The translations under genes and the position numbers were made by a program. Shown here piece by piece: positions 25,868 to 34,475 of a DNA stretch of 46,893 nt; positions within the stretch are counted from its first letter, which is position 1; each line of letters opens with the position of its first letter. The DNA is taken from NCBI GenBank assembly GCA_934746785.1, contig CAKVFO010000006.1, positions 1-46,893 on the forward strand. The letters are read 5' to 3'. The stretch comes from an uncultured Clostridium sp. Its GTDB lineage: Bacteria; Bacillota; Clostridia; Clostridiales; Clostridiaceae. The notes beneath the pieces are model-generated. The model did not search any database. It was not told where the DNA came from and saw only the letters and a list, made by a program, of their open reading frames with translations.

Positions 25868-25954
25868 AAAAAAAGAAAGATGGTGGGTTCCATCTTTCAA
25901 CTATGGTATAAAAGGGTATTGAGAATTTATGAGAGGTTATATGGTCAATAACCA
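25868..25954 (-). ncRNA. Candidate small RNA, about 87 nt, convergent to veg
   Basis: On the minus strand a strong promoter (TTGACA-17-TATCAT) is followed about 85 bases later by an intrinsic terminator: GAAAGATGG / CCATCTTTC, 6-base loop, then TTTTTTT. No ORF lies between. The predicted RNA begins with a hairpin GGTTAT / ATAACC and has C-rich unpaired stretches (AACCTCTC, ACCCTTTT) that could pair with ribosome sites. The exact 5' end is inferred from the -10. I do not recognise it as a known RNA family. Confidence 0.6.
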
Positions 25955-25960
25955 AGATTA

Positions 25961-25989
25961 ATGATACGACAAATTAGTTTAATTGTCAA
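25961..25989 (-). promoter_or_regulatory. Sigma-A promoter of the candidate small RNA
   Basis: Minus strand TTGACA (25989-25984), 17-base spacer, TATCAT (25966-25961). It points left, where no minus-strand gene exists before the convergent veg terminator. Confidence 0.72.
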
Positions 25990-26141
25990 CACATTTTGTA
26001 TAAAAATATTAAAAAAATAAATTAAAAAGATTTCTAGGGGATTATTGTATTTATTTATTACTATTAAAATTTCATATATATAGTCATAAAAACTATTTAT
26101 CAACTATATAGTTAATAGTAGGAATTCTATAGGAGGTAAGT

Positions 26142-27704
26142 ATGGCAAGGATAGATGTTATTAAAGAAAATTTACAGTTTGAACAACTATTATCTGAAGA
26201 TTGTTCAAATACTATTTTAAGGGAAGAATATTTAATACCAGATACTCATCCAGATGTAGAAAAGATTCTATTGGTAGAGGCTAATCCTATAATAACTAGT
26301 AAAGAGATTGTAGGAGCTAAAATAATTGTAGAAGGTCATGTAGAATATAATGTTATCTATATTCCAAGGGAGGATAATTCGGCAGTAAACTCAGTAAGTT
26401 ATTCTGAAAAGTTTACAAATTCACTTGATCTTGGTGAAAGCGAACATAGAGTAAATTGTGAAGTAGAATGTAAAATTGAACATATTGATGCTAGTATCAT
26501 GAATGAAAGGAAAATATCAATTGAAGGAGTTGTTAAATTAGATTGGCAATTATATTCAGATACAGAATTTGATTTTGTAAAGGACCTTCAAGCATCTGAC
26601 GGGGTGGAAATATTAAAAGAAAGTGACAATATTAACAAGTTAGCATCGAGTAAAGAAATTGAAATGATAGGTAAATCTATATTAAGAGTTGGTATGGATA
26701 AGCCACAGGTATCTAAGATTTTAAAATGTTCATTAAGATTACACAAAAAAGAAATGAAATCAGGAGAAGACAAGGTATATTTGGGATGCTATTGCAAAGT
26801 AAACATCTTATATTCAGCTGATAATACAAATGATATTATGACTCTAGAAGATGATGTTTATGTTTCTCAAGATGAAGAAGTAGCAGGGGTATCTTCAAGT
26901 ATGATACCTTATATTGTTTATAATATTAAAAATTCAGACATTGTAGTTGAAGAAGATGATTTAGGGGAAGCAAGAATTGTAAATATTGAATTTTTGATAG
27001 GTGCTAAAATAAGTGTATTTTCTGATGAAAATATATCAGTAATTAAAGATGCATATTCTCCAAAGTTTCCAATAAATATTGAGAAGAATGTTTATAATAT
27101 TGGATCACTTTTAGGAATTCAATCAACTGAAAATATTATAAAGGATAATATATATCTAAAAGAAGGAGATTTGAAACCAGAAAAGATTATAAATGTTACT
27201 GGAGATATTATTGTATCTGATAAAAAAATCTCTGATAATAAAGTAACAGTTGAGGGGATTATAAAGTTAGATGTAATATATAAGACAAGTGATGAAAATA
27301 ATTTATATGGACACGTATCAGGTGATATACCATTTACGTCAGTATTAGATATGATTGGAGCAAAAGAAGATATGAAGGCAGTTGTTAAATCTGCTTTAGA
27401 ATCTTTAGATGCCATAATTGAAGCAAATACAATAGCTGTAAAGGCTAGTGTGGCTATAGGAATCAAAGTATTTTGTCAAGTACAGAAAGAATTTATATCT
27501 GATGTCATAGAAGGTGAAGGAGAAGTTTCAGATAAGAAATCTAGTATAACTATATATGTTGTAGGAAAAGACGATACATTATGGAAACTTGCTAAAAAGT
27601 ATTGTTGTACAATGCAAGAATTATTAAAAATTAATGATTTAGAAAATGAAGATAGTTTGCAGGAAGGCGAGAAGTTAATTATTCCTGGAAGAGCTGTTTT
27701 TTAA
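26142..27704 (+). CDS. sipL: SipL, SpoIVA-interacting spore coat morphogenetic protein
   Basis: In C. difficile SipL binds SpoIVA and encases the forespore with the coat base layer. The protein has tandem DUF3794 units (about 30-140, 165-275 and 320-430) and a C-terminal LysM domain (about 471-516: YVVGKDDTLWKLAKKYCC to LQEGEKLIIP). The 520-residue length agrees closely with known SipL. AGGAGGT precedes ATG 26142. It takes the position beside yabG/veg common in clostridia. No sigma-E promoter could be assigned with confidence. It has no own terminator; repeat copy 2 begins within about 10 bases of the stop. Confidence 0.95.
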   Translation: MARIDVIKENLQFEQLLSEDCSNTILREEYLIPDTHPDVEKILLVEANPIITSKEIVGAKIIVEGHVEYNVIYIPREDNSAVNSVSYSEKFTNSLDLGESEHRVNCEVECKIEHIDASIMNERKISIEGVVKLDWQLYSDTEFDFVKDLQASDGVEILKESDNINKLASSKEIEMIGKSILRVGMDKPQVSKILKCSLRLHKKEMKSGEDKVYLGCYCKVNILYSADNTNDIMTLEDDVYVSQDEEVAGVSSSMIPYIVYNIKNSDIVVEEDDLGEARIVNIEFLIGAKISVFSDENISVIKDAYSPKFPINIEKNVYNIGSLLGIQSTENIIKDNIYLKEGDLKPEKIINVTGDIIVSDKKISDNKVTVEGIIKLDVIYKTSDENNLYGHVSGDIPFTSVLDMIGAKEDMKAVVKSALESLDAIIEANTIAVKASVAIGIKVFCQVQKEFISDVIEGEGEVSDKKSSITIYVVGKDDTLWKLAKKYCCTMQELLKINDLENEDSLQEGEKLIIPGRAVF

Positions 27705-27710
27705 CATTTA

Positions 27711-27960
27711 GAAAAGCATAAAATTTTTTGAGAGCGAGTACTGATTATGGCTGGCTTTCTAATATGTAAGCTGGCAAAACGTTAAAAAATAATTGTAGGC
27801 CGTAAAAGAACCCGAAAGCAAAATTTCCTTTAATATTAAGGAGATAGAAGTGATGTTTTTCAGCTACTGGTTATGATTTTGGAGAATAAAAATATTACTT
27901 CCATTCTCCAATTTTGCTTTTAGAACTTTTTGCGATGCTTTAACAAAGCTGTTTCCTGCA
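27711..27960 (+). repeat. Structured repeat element, copy 2 (with internal insertion)
   Basis: Starts about TAGAAAAGCATAAAATTTTT and keeps the core: CTGATTAT, GCTGGC, TATGTAA, GCTGGC, ATAATTG, AAAAGAACCCGAAAGCA and TTTCCTTTAATATTAAGG. Then about 90 bases differ from copy 1, including a hairpin TTGGAGAAT / ATTCTCCAA. The shared end TTTTTGCGATGCTTTAACAA follows. The left CGTATAGG is missing, consistent with erosion next to the sipL stop. Confidence 0.75.
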
Positions 27961-27988
27961 CTAAAAATTTTCTTCAGTAGAAATTGAT

Positions 27989-28021
27989 ACTCTGCAATTA
28001 GGTTAATTGCAGAGTATTTTT
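27989..28021 (+). terminator. Intrinsic terminator between repeat copies 2 and 3
   Basis: ATACTCTGCAATTA pairs with TAATTGCAGAGTAT around a GGT loop, followed by TTTTTAA. It could end sipL transcripts. GTATAGGAAAA and repeat copy 3 begin right after. Confidence 0.85.
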
Positions 28022-28022
28022 A

Positions 28023-28165
28023 ATGTATAGGAAAATTTAAAACTTTTTTTGAGAGCTAGCACTGATTATGACTGACTTTCTGATATGTAATCTGGTAAAT
28101 ACGCTAAAAAATAATTATAGGTTGCAAAAGAACCAAAAAGCAAAATAATTAAAATAAACATTTTT
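28023..28165 (+). repeat. Structured repeat element, copy 3 (3'-truncated)
   Basis: TGTATAGGAAAATTTAAAAC, then GAGAGC, CTGATTATGACTGAC, TATGTAA, TCTGGTAAATACG, ATAATTA and GCAAAAGAACCAAAAAGCA. It stops matching at AGCAAAAT and lacks the 3' half seen in copies 1 and 2. It has the same orientation as copy 2. Confidence 0.77.
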
Positions 28166-28277
28166 TGTGCAAAGTATGCAAGGTAATTTACTATAAAGTA
28201 CTATTTTAGGTAAAAGAAAATGAATAATTGATAAATTCTTTGGTAAGAATAGAATATGTATGATTTGAGGTGATTAA

Positions 28278-29123
28278 ATGGAAATAGAGTTGAATGGAAA
28301 TTTAATTATTATCGGGGGAGCTGAAGATAAAGAAGGGAAAAAAGAAATATTAGAAGGTGTATGCAATTGCATTGATAAAAAGAAAGATATTCTTTTAGTT
28401 GTTACTGTTGCTACTTTATATCCAGAAGAGGCAGCAGAAAAATATAATAAAGTATTTAAGAAGTTAGGGGTAAGCAATATTGAAATTCTTGATATCAGTA
28501 TCAGGGAAGATTCCTTTAATGAAGAAAATGTAAGATTGATAGAGAAAAGTAAGCTAATATTTTTTACAGGAGGAGATCAACTTAGAATTACAAGTTTAAT
28601 TGGAGGAACTCCAGTATGCGAAGCTCTAAAAGAAGCAGGAAAAAGTGGCAAGTACATAGTTGGGACATCAGCAGGTGCATCTGTTATGAGTGATACTATG
28701 ATAGTAGAGGGAGAGGATGAAGAATCTCCAAGAAAATGCACGTTAAAGATGTCACCAGGAATGGGATTTATAGAGAATGTGATAATAGATCAACATTTCG
28801 CACAGAGAGGAAGGATAGGAAGGCTGTTAACAGGCATAGCACAAAATCCAGAGGTATTAGGAATAGGAATCGATGAAAATACTGCAATTATAGTTGATAA
28901 AGACGGAATTTTCGAAGTAATTGGAGAAGGTGCTGTTTATATCATAGATGGAAGTACAATTTCCTATAGTAATGCGTCTGAACAGAATTGTGATGAAGTA
29001 CTAAGTATATATAATGTTAAACTACATGTTTTAAAGAATAAAGATAAGTTTAGCTTGAAAAGAAGAACACCTTTTGAGGAGGATAAATTAAAGGATGAAA
29101 ATAATAAAGCAAATAGCATTTGA
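28278..29123 (+). CDS. cphB: Cyanophycinase
   Basis: A peptidase S51-type serine hydrolase that cleaves cyanophycin into beta-Asp-Arg dipeptides. Visible motifs are IIGGAEDKEG (N-terminal), FFTGGDQLRI, the nucleophile elbow GTSAGAS (Ser about residue 133) and IDQHFAQRGRIGRL. Length 281 residues, typical. GAGGTGATT precedes ATG 28278. The gene overlaps cphA by 29 bases, so the two are translationally coupled. It has no signal peptide, so it acts on intracellular polymer. Confidence 0.94.
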   Translation: MEIELNGNLIIIGGAEDKEGKKEILEGVCNCIDKKKDILLVVTVATLYPEEAAEKYNKVFKKLGVSNIEILDISIREDSFNEENVRLIEKSKLIFFTGGDQLRITSLIGGTPVCEALKEAGKSGKYIVGTSAGASVMSDTMIVEGEDEESPRKCTLKMSPGMGFIENVIIDQHFAQRGRIGRLLTGIAQNPEVLGIGIDENTAIIVDKDGIFEVIGEGAVYIIDGSTISYSNASEQNCDEVLSIYNVKLHVLKNKDKFSLKRRTPFEEDKLKDENNKANSI

Positions 29124-31707
29124 TGGGCAGAATGTATATTCTCATAGAAAATGCATAAGATTCGATTTAGATTTATGTGGATATGCAGATATACCTAGTA
29201 AAGATATTGAAGGATTCAATTATAAGCTAGTGAAGTTATTGCCAGAATTAAAAAAACATAGATGTGGAATTGATGAAGAAGGCGGATTTGTTAAAAGACT
29301 AAAAGAAGGCACATATTTAGCACATATATGTGAACATACTATAATTGCAATTCAGAACATGCTTGGAGTTGATGTGTGTTATGGAAAAGCAAGAGAAATA
29401 CAAGGTGATTTATACTATATTATTATTGAATATGAATATAAGCATTTTGCACTTGAATCTGCGAGATTAGCTGTAGATATTATTAATTCTTTAATAAATA
29501 ATGAAAGTATTAATTTTGAAAAAAGATTAAATATCTTAAAAGATATTTTAAGTAAGGAATCAATTGGTCCGAGTACAAAATCAATAAAAGATGCAGCTCA
29601 AAGATATGGAATGCCAGTTTTCCCATTGGGAGATACAGGGTTTTATCAAATAGGTTATGGTAAGCAAGGAAGAGTTATTGAAGCAGCTATTGGTTCACAA
29701 ACAAGTTGTGTAGCAGCAGATATAGCATCAGATAAACAACTTACAAAAGCTCTATTAGAAAACCAAAGTATTCCGGTTCCGAGAGGTGAAGAGGTTCACA
29801 ATGTAATAAATTTATTACAAGAAAGTGAAAAGATAGGATACCCTTTGGTGATAAAACCTAGATATGGAAGTAAAGGAAAAGGAATAACTTTAAATATACG
29901 AGATGAAAAAACATTAATAGAATCGTATAAAAAGGTCAAAGATGAATTTGGAGAAGCAATTGTTGAAAAGTATGTAGAGGGAAATGATTATAGGGTATGT
30001 GTTGTTGATTATAATGTTGTAGCAGTATCCTTAAGAATTCCACCTTATATAGTTGGAGATGGTGTTCATAATGTAAAAGAGCTTATAATGAAGCTTAATG
30101 AAAATGATTTAAGAGGGTATGATCATGAAAAACCATTAACCAAGATAAAAATTGATGAAGAATTAATAAAATATTTAAGTAATAAAAATTTAACTTTAAA
30201 CACTGTGTTAGAAGAAAATAAAAAAGTATGTTTGAGAGACAATGCAAACTTATCTACTGGTGGTATGGCTATTGATTGTACAGATATGATATCTGAGGAG
30301 AATAAAAAGCTTTGTGTAAGAGCAGCAAGAACTATTGGTTTAGATATATGTGGAGTAGATGTGAAAATAAGTGATATTGGGGAGCCTATTTTAGAAAAAG
30401 GTGTAGTAATGGAAGTTAATGCAGCACCAGGAATAAGGATGCATTTATATCCTAGTAAAGGTAAAGCTAGAGATGTTGGAGAGTCAATTTTGAGTCTCCA
30501 ATATGGAGGAGTCCCATTTAATATACCAGTAATATCAATAACAGGTACAAATGGAAAAACAACAACAACAAGACTTACTTCACATGTATTGTCTAATATG
30601 GGATATAAGGTTGGAATGACAACAACTGATGGAATATATATTAATGGTGAGTGCATAGATAAAGGTGATGATACTGGTTATAATAGTGCAAAATCCATAC
30701 TTCTAAATAAAGAAGTTGAAGTTGCGGTTTTAGAAACAGCAAGGGGGGGAATGTTAAGAAAGGGGCTTGCTTATGAACTGGCTGATGTGGCAGCTATAAC
30801 TAATATAACAGAAGATCACATAGGTGTTGATGGAATTAATTCAATAGAAGATTTAGCACATTTAAAGTCGTTGGTTGGTGAGGCTGTGAAAGAAGATGGA
30901 TATGTAGTTATTAATGCGGATGACAAATGGAGTAAATCTATTATAAAAAATATTAATGCAAAGAAAATATTTTTCTCAAAGAAGAAAGATAATCCTTTTA
31001 TACAAGAGTCAATAGAAAGTGGCAATATAGCTATATATATAGAGGATAAAATACTATGTGTAACTAATGAAAGAAAGAAATATAAAGTTGCAGATGTGAG
31101 AAATATTCCAATAACTTTAGGTGGAGTCCTAGATTTTAACATTGAAAATGTTATGACAGCATGTGGAATATTAGTTGGTATGGGAATAGATTATTGTATG
31201 ATATCTAAAGGCTTTAGAAGCTTTAAGTTAGATAGCGATGATAATTCTGGAAGATTTAATATATATGATGTTGATGGAATAAAGGTTATTTTAGATTATG
31301 GTCATAATATAGAGGGATATAGAGCAATTCTTAAAGCATTGTTAAAGATGAAGAAGAATAACTTGATAGGTGTAATAGGTGTCCCAGGAGATAGAAGTAA
31401 TAAAGTTATTAATAAGATAGGAACTATGTGTGGAAATGTCATGAATGATATATATATAAAAGAAGACATTGATAGGCGTGGTAGAAAAAAGGGAGAAGTA
31501 GCAGAGTTACTTAAAAGTTCTGTGGATGAATGTGAGAATGTTGAAGGAAAAATAATTCTAGATGAAAGAGAAGCTTTAAAAGAAGCGTTAAGTAATGCTA
31601 AAGCAGGAGATTATATAATTGTGTTTTATGAAAAGCTTTCTCCTCTTATAGAGATAATAGAGAATTATAAAGGATTTTCAGAAAATAAAAATTTAGCTGG
31701 TTTGTAA
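29095..31707 (+). CDS. cphA: Cyanophycin synthetase
   Basis: Makes cyanophycin (poly-Asp backbone with Arg side chains) without a ribosome, using ATP. Three parts are seen: an N-terminal domain (1-160), an ATP-grasp domain (about 215-470, with GYPLVIKPRYGSKGKGITL) and a Mur-ligase-like domain (about 475-870, P-loop GTNGKTTTT at about 482-490, then DYGHNIEGYRAIL). Length 870, standard for CphA. GAGGAGG lies 12 bases before ATG 29095, inside the end of cphB. The operon sits between sipL and spoIIR/ispE. Cyanophycin genes have been linked to spore assembly in C. perfringens, which fits this neighbourhood. Confidence 0.95.
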   Translation: MKIIKQIAFDGQNVYSHRKCIRFDLDLCGYADIPSKDIEGFNYKLVKLLPELKKHRCGIDEEGGFVKRLKEGTYLAHICEHTIIAIQNMLGVDVCYGKAREIQGDLYYIIIEYEYKHFALESARLAVDIINSLINNESINFEKRLNILKDILSKESIGPSTKSIKDAAQRYGMPVFPLGDTGFYQIGYGKQGRVIEAAIGSQTSCVAADIASDKQLTKALLENQSIPVPRGEEVHNVINLLQESEKIGYPLVIKPRYGSKGKGITLNIRDEKTLIESYKKVKDEFGEAIVEKYVEGNDYRVCVVDYNVVAVSLRIPPYIVGDGVHNVKELIMKLNENDLRGYDHEKPLTKIKIDEELIKYLSNKNLTLNTVLEENKKVCLRDNANLSTGGMAIDCTDMISEENKKLCVRAARTIGLDICGVDVKISDIGEPILEKGVVMEVNAAPGIRMHLYPSKGKARDVGESILSLQYGGVPFNIPVISITGTNGKTTTTRLTSHVLSNMGYKVGMTTTDGIYINGECIDKGDDTGYNSAKSILLNKEVEVAVLETARGGMLRKGLAYELADVAAITNITEDHIGVDGINSIEDLAHLKSLVGEAVKEDGYVVINADDKWSKSIIKNINAKKIFFSKKKDNPFIQESIESGNIAIYIEDKILCVTNERKKYKVADVRNIPITLGGVLDFNIENVMTACGILVGMGIDYCMISKGFRSFKLDSDDNSGRFNIYDVDGIKVILDYGHNIEGYRAILKALLKMKKNNLIGVIGVPGDRSNKVINKIGTMCGNVMNDIYIKEDIDRRGRKKGEVAELLKSSVDECENVEGKIILDEREALKEALSNAKAGDYIIVFYEKLSPLIEIIENYKGFSENKNLAGL

Positions 31708-31710
31708 TAA

Positions 31711-31742
31711 TAGGCTGATGCATTAGTTGCATTAGCCTTTAT
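31711..31742 (+). terminator. Probable terminator after cphA
   Basis: AGGCTGATGCA pairs with TGCATTAGCCT around a 5-base loop, followed by TTATT. The short T tract makes it only moderately strong. Confidence 0.6.
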
Positions 31743-31806
31743 TAATTATAAGTGTTATGTTAAAATTATGAATAATATTGTTGTAGAGGTCGAAAGGAAG
31801 TAAGTT

Positions 31807-32649
31807 ATGAAAGGGAAAGCATATGCTAAGATAAATATATCTTTAGATGTTATTGGCAAAAGAGAAGATGGGTATCATCTTTTAAGTATGATAATGCAAA
31901 ATATTGAATTATATGATGAAATAGAAATTAAAAAGATAGACGAGGGAATAATAATAACGTGTAATAAATCTTTTATTCCAACAGATGAAAGAAATTTAGC
32001 TTATAAAGCAGCTAAGTTATTTTTAGAAACTTATAATATAAAATCAGGTGTTTCTATAAATATCATTAAAAATATACCTGTTGCAGCTGGACTAGCAGGT
32101 GGTAGTGCAGATTGTGCAGCAGTTTTAAAGATGTTAAATGATATGTTTGATATAAATGCATCAGAAGAAGAGTTAATGAAACTTGGAGAAACTTTAGGTG
32201 CAGATGTACCATATTGTATAAAGGGTGGCACTGCTTTATGCGAAGGAATTGGTGAAAAGATTACAGCAATTAAATCATTTGAAAATAAGATAGTTATTCT
32301 TGTTAAACCTCCATTTGGAGTATCAACAAAAGATGTATATAAAGCATTTGATTTAAGTAAGGTTAAGATACATCCTGATACAAATAGTCTTATTAAAAAT
32401 ATTGAAGAAGACAATTTAGATTATGTAGCATCAAATATGAAAAATCTTTTAGAAAATGTAACTATAAGAAAGCATAAAATTTTATATAAGTTAAAAGAAA
32501 ATTTAGTAAAGAGTGGTGCTGCAGGAGCAATGATGAGTGGAAGCGGTCCAACAGTTTTTGCATTTTTTGATGACATGCAGATAGCATTAAAGTGCTATAA
32601 TGAGTTAAAAGAAAAGTATACAGATGTATTTTTAACAAGAACTATTTAA
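31807..32649 (+). CDS. ispE: 4-diphosphocytidyl-2-C-methyl-D-erythritol kinase
   Basis: The fourth step of the MEP isoprenoid pathway, a GHMP-fold kinase. The motifs are clear: AYAKINISLDV with EDGYHLL at the N-terminus, the ATP loop PVAAGLAGGSADCAAVL (about 94-110), and the C-terminal GAMMSGSGPTVFAFF. Length 280 residues, normal. GAAAGGAAG lies upstream of ATG 31807. The other MEP genes are not nearby. spoIIR follows after 58 bases but has its own sporulation promoter. Confidence 0.97.
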   Translation: MKGKAYAKINISLDVIGKREDGYHLLSMIMQNIELYDEIEIKKIDEGIIITCNKSFIPTDERNLAYKAAKLFLETYNIKSGVSINIIKNIPVAAGLAGGSADCAAVLKMLNDMFDINASEEELMKLGETLGADVPYCIKGGTALCEGIGEKITAIKSFENKIVILVKPPFGVSTKDVYKAFDLSKVKIHPDTNSLIKNIEEDNLDYVASNMKNLLENVTIRKHKILYKLKENLVKSGAAGAMMSGSGPTVFAFFDDMQIALKCYNELKEKYTDVFLTRTI

Positions 32650-32654
32650 TATGT

Positions 32655-32683
32655 GAATATAAAACTTCTTTGTGGCAATAATA
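32655..32683 (+). promoter_or_regulatory. Candidate sigma-F promoter of spoIIR
   Basis: GGCAATAATA (32674-32683) fits the sigma-F -10 pattern GGnrAnAnTw at every fixed position. GAATA (32655-32659) lies 14 bases upstream as an imperfect -35. spoIIR is a known sigma-F gene in Bacillus and Clostridium. The predicted transcript starts after the in-frame GTG 32672, which rules out that start codon. Confidence 0.58.
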
Positions 32684-32707
32684 TCAGTCATAGGGAGGTT
32701 TTTGTTT

Positions 32708-33373
32708 ATGATGAAAAATTTAAAGGTATTATGTGTTTTATTAATAGTTAGTTGTTTATTTACATGGTGTACAGGCTTTGAAACTACTAAAGGTTATGAA
32801 TTGGGTGGTACTGAAAAAGATGATGGGTATGTTATGGGGGAAGAAATTGTTTATGATTATGAAGATGTAAAGGATGTTGTAATAAGGTTCCATGTTTTAG
32901 CTAATAGTGATTCAGATGAAGATCAAAGTTTAAAGTTAAAAGTAAGAGATGAGATATTAAACTATTTAAAACCTTATTTAGAAAATTTGGAATTAAGAGA
33001 AGAAGCAAAAAAGGTTATTTTAGATAAAGAAGATGCAATAAAAGATATTGCTTTAAAGGTTATAAAGGAAAATGGATATAATTATGGAGTTAATACAGAA
33101 CTTGCACGTGAAAATTTTCCTGAAAAATCTTATGGAAATATAACTTTGCCACAAGGAAATTATGAAGCTATAAGAGTTATTATTGGAGATGGAAATGGGC
33201 ATAATTGGTGGTGCGTAATGTTTCCAGCATTATGTTTTATTGATGTTACAAAAGGACAAGTAGAAGAAAAGGAAAGCAAGGAAAAGTTAGATGAAGTTAT
33301 AGAAGAAAGCAAGGAAGAAAAGGTGGAAATTAAATTTAAAATAGTAGAATTAATTAAAAACTTTTTTAATTAA
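32708..33373 (+). CDS. spoIIR: Stage II sporulation protein R
   Basis: A forespore-made, secreted signalling protein that triggers SpoIIGA to process pro-sigma-E in the mother cell. An N-terminal hydrophobic signal (about 4-20) is followed by the SpoIIR domain: VVIRFHVLANSDSDEDQSLK, LKVRDEIL, LPQGNYEAIRVIIGDGNGHN and WWCVMFPALCFID. A charged Glu/Lys tail ends the protein. Length 221 residues. GGGAGG (32693-32698) is 9 bases before ATG 32708; ATG 32711 is equally possible. The isolated sporulation gene among housekeeping genes has its own sigma-F-like promoter. Confidence 0.95.
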   Translation: MMKNLKVLCVLLIVSCLFTWCTGFETTKGYELGGTEKDDGYVMGEEIVYDYEDVKDVVIRFHVLANSDSDEDQSLKLKVRDEILNYLKPYLENLELREEAKKVILDKEDAIKDIALKVIKENGYNYGVNTELARENFPEKSYGNITLPQGNYEAIRVIIGDGNGHNWWCVMFPALCFIDVTKGQVEEKESKEKLDEVIEESKEEKVEIKFKIVELIKNFFN

Positions 33374-33466
33374 GATAGTGTAGTAAATAATTATTACTTG
33401 ATTATAACAGGTAAAAATCATAAACTATATGTTGTAACACAAATAGTAATTTGGAGGGATTTGAAT

Positions 33467-34447
33467 ATGACAAGAGCATTAGCAATGATGTCAGGTGGAT
33501 TGGATAGTACTTTAGCAGCAAAGCTTGTTAAAGATCAAGGTATAGAAGTAATTGGTATATGTTTCAAATCATATTTCTTTGGAGAAGAAAGTGCAAAGAA
33601 AATGTGTGAGCAAATAGATATAAAATTAGAAGTGGTTGACTTTTCAAGAGAACATTTTGAAATGGTGAAGAATCCTAAGCATGGATGGGGGAAAAATATG
33701 AATCCATGTATAGATTGCCACGCCATGATGATGAGATATGCAGGAGAATTATTAAAAAAATTCGATGCTGATTTTATAATAACAGGGGAAGTTTTAAATC
33801 AAAGACCAATGTCTCAAAATAAACAAGCGTTAAATACAGTAAAGAAAGAATCAGGATTTGCAGATAAGATATTAAGACCTTTATGTGCATTAAATCTTGA
33901 ACCAACAGAAATGGAGATTTCAGGACTTGTAGATAGAGAAAAACTTATGAAAATTTCAGGAAGAAGCAGAAAGGTTCAAATGGAGTTAGCTGATAAGTGG
34001 GGACTTGTTGATTATCCATCACCAGCAGGGGGATGTAAGTTAACAGAACCAAATTATTCAATAAGACTTAAAGATGCCTTAAATAGAAAAGGTGATCTTA
34101 CCGATAAAGAAATAGGTATATTGAGATTTGGAAGGCATTTCTTATCACCAGCAGGAACAAAAATTATTGTTTCAAGAACAGCTGATGAAGGTGCAGAAAT
34201 AAAGAAAATAATAACTAAGGAAGATACTGTATTTTTACCATATAGTCACAAAGGTGCTATGGCAATAATATTAGGGGATGCTTCAAAAGAAGATAAGGAA
34301 TTAGCAGCAAAAATTGTAGCTAGATATACAAAAGGTAAAGATGAAGAATGTGTTGTTGTAAAGGCGGGATTCTATAATACTAAATTTGAAGATGTATTTG
34401 AAGTTAAACCAGCTACAGACGAAGAAATATCACAATACATAATATAA
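33467..34447 (+). CDS. PP-loop ATPase of the tRNA-thiolation type (MnmA/ThiI-like)
   Basis: The N-terminus has the PP-loop MSGGLDSTLAAKL that adenylates a target base or residue. Conserved cysteines lie in NPCIDCH and GGCK, and TGEVLNQRPMSQNK is part of the active-site region. The C-terminal about 100 residues (FGRHFLSPAGTKIIVSR to VVVKAGFY) look like the NFACT-R/DUF814 module found with such proteins. Length 326 residues. TTG 33398 gives a longer frame, but GGAGGG (33453-33458) precedes ATG 33467. It is not a true MnmA or ThiI, as it has no THUMP or rhodanese domain; the exact substrate is unknown. Confidence 0.75.
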   Translation: MTRALAMMSGGLDSTLAAKLVKDQGIEVIGICFKSYFFGEESAKKMCEQIDIKLEVVDFSREHFEMVKNPKHGWGKNMNPCIDCHAMMMRYAGELLKKFDADFIITGEVLNQRPMSQNKQALNTVKKESGFADKILRPLCALNLEPTEMEISGLVDREKLMKISGRSRKVQMELADKWGLVDYPSPAGGCKLTEPNYSIRLKDALNRKGDLTDKEIGILRFGRHFLSPAGTKIIVSRTADEGAEIKKIITKEDTVFLPYSHKGAMAIILGDASKEDKELAAKIVARYTKGKDEECVVVKAGFYNTKFEDVFEVKPATDEEISQYII

Positions 34448-34475
34448 TTCTTAGTAGTGAGGAGATGAAATTTTA

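Larger units (their letters stand above)
27705..28277. other. Long non-coding interval between sipL and cphB
   Basis: No ORF with a ribosome site is present. It is filled by repeat copies 2 and 3 with a terminator between them. The last 110 bases carry a possible cphB promoter: TTGATA (28228-28233), 16-base spacer, TAGAAT (28250-28255). Confidence 0.6.

Noticed and set aside
21507..28165. CRISPR array
   Set aside because: There are only three diverged copies, far apart and over 140 bases each, with no regular spacers.
27705..28277. Decayed insertion sequence or transposase remnant
   Set aside because: No frame gives transposase-like protein and no target duplication could be seen; the repeat appears non-coding.
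30123..30656. 177-residue minus-strand frame inside cphA
   Set aside because: It lies wholly inside the ATP-grasp and Mur-ligase coding sequence and has no start context.
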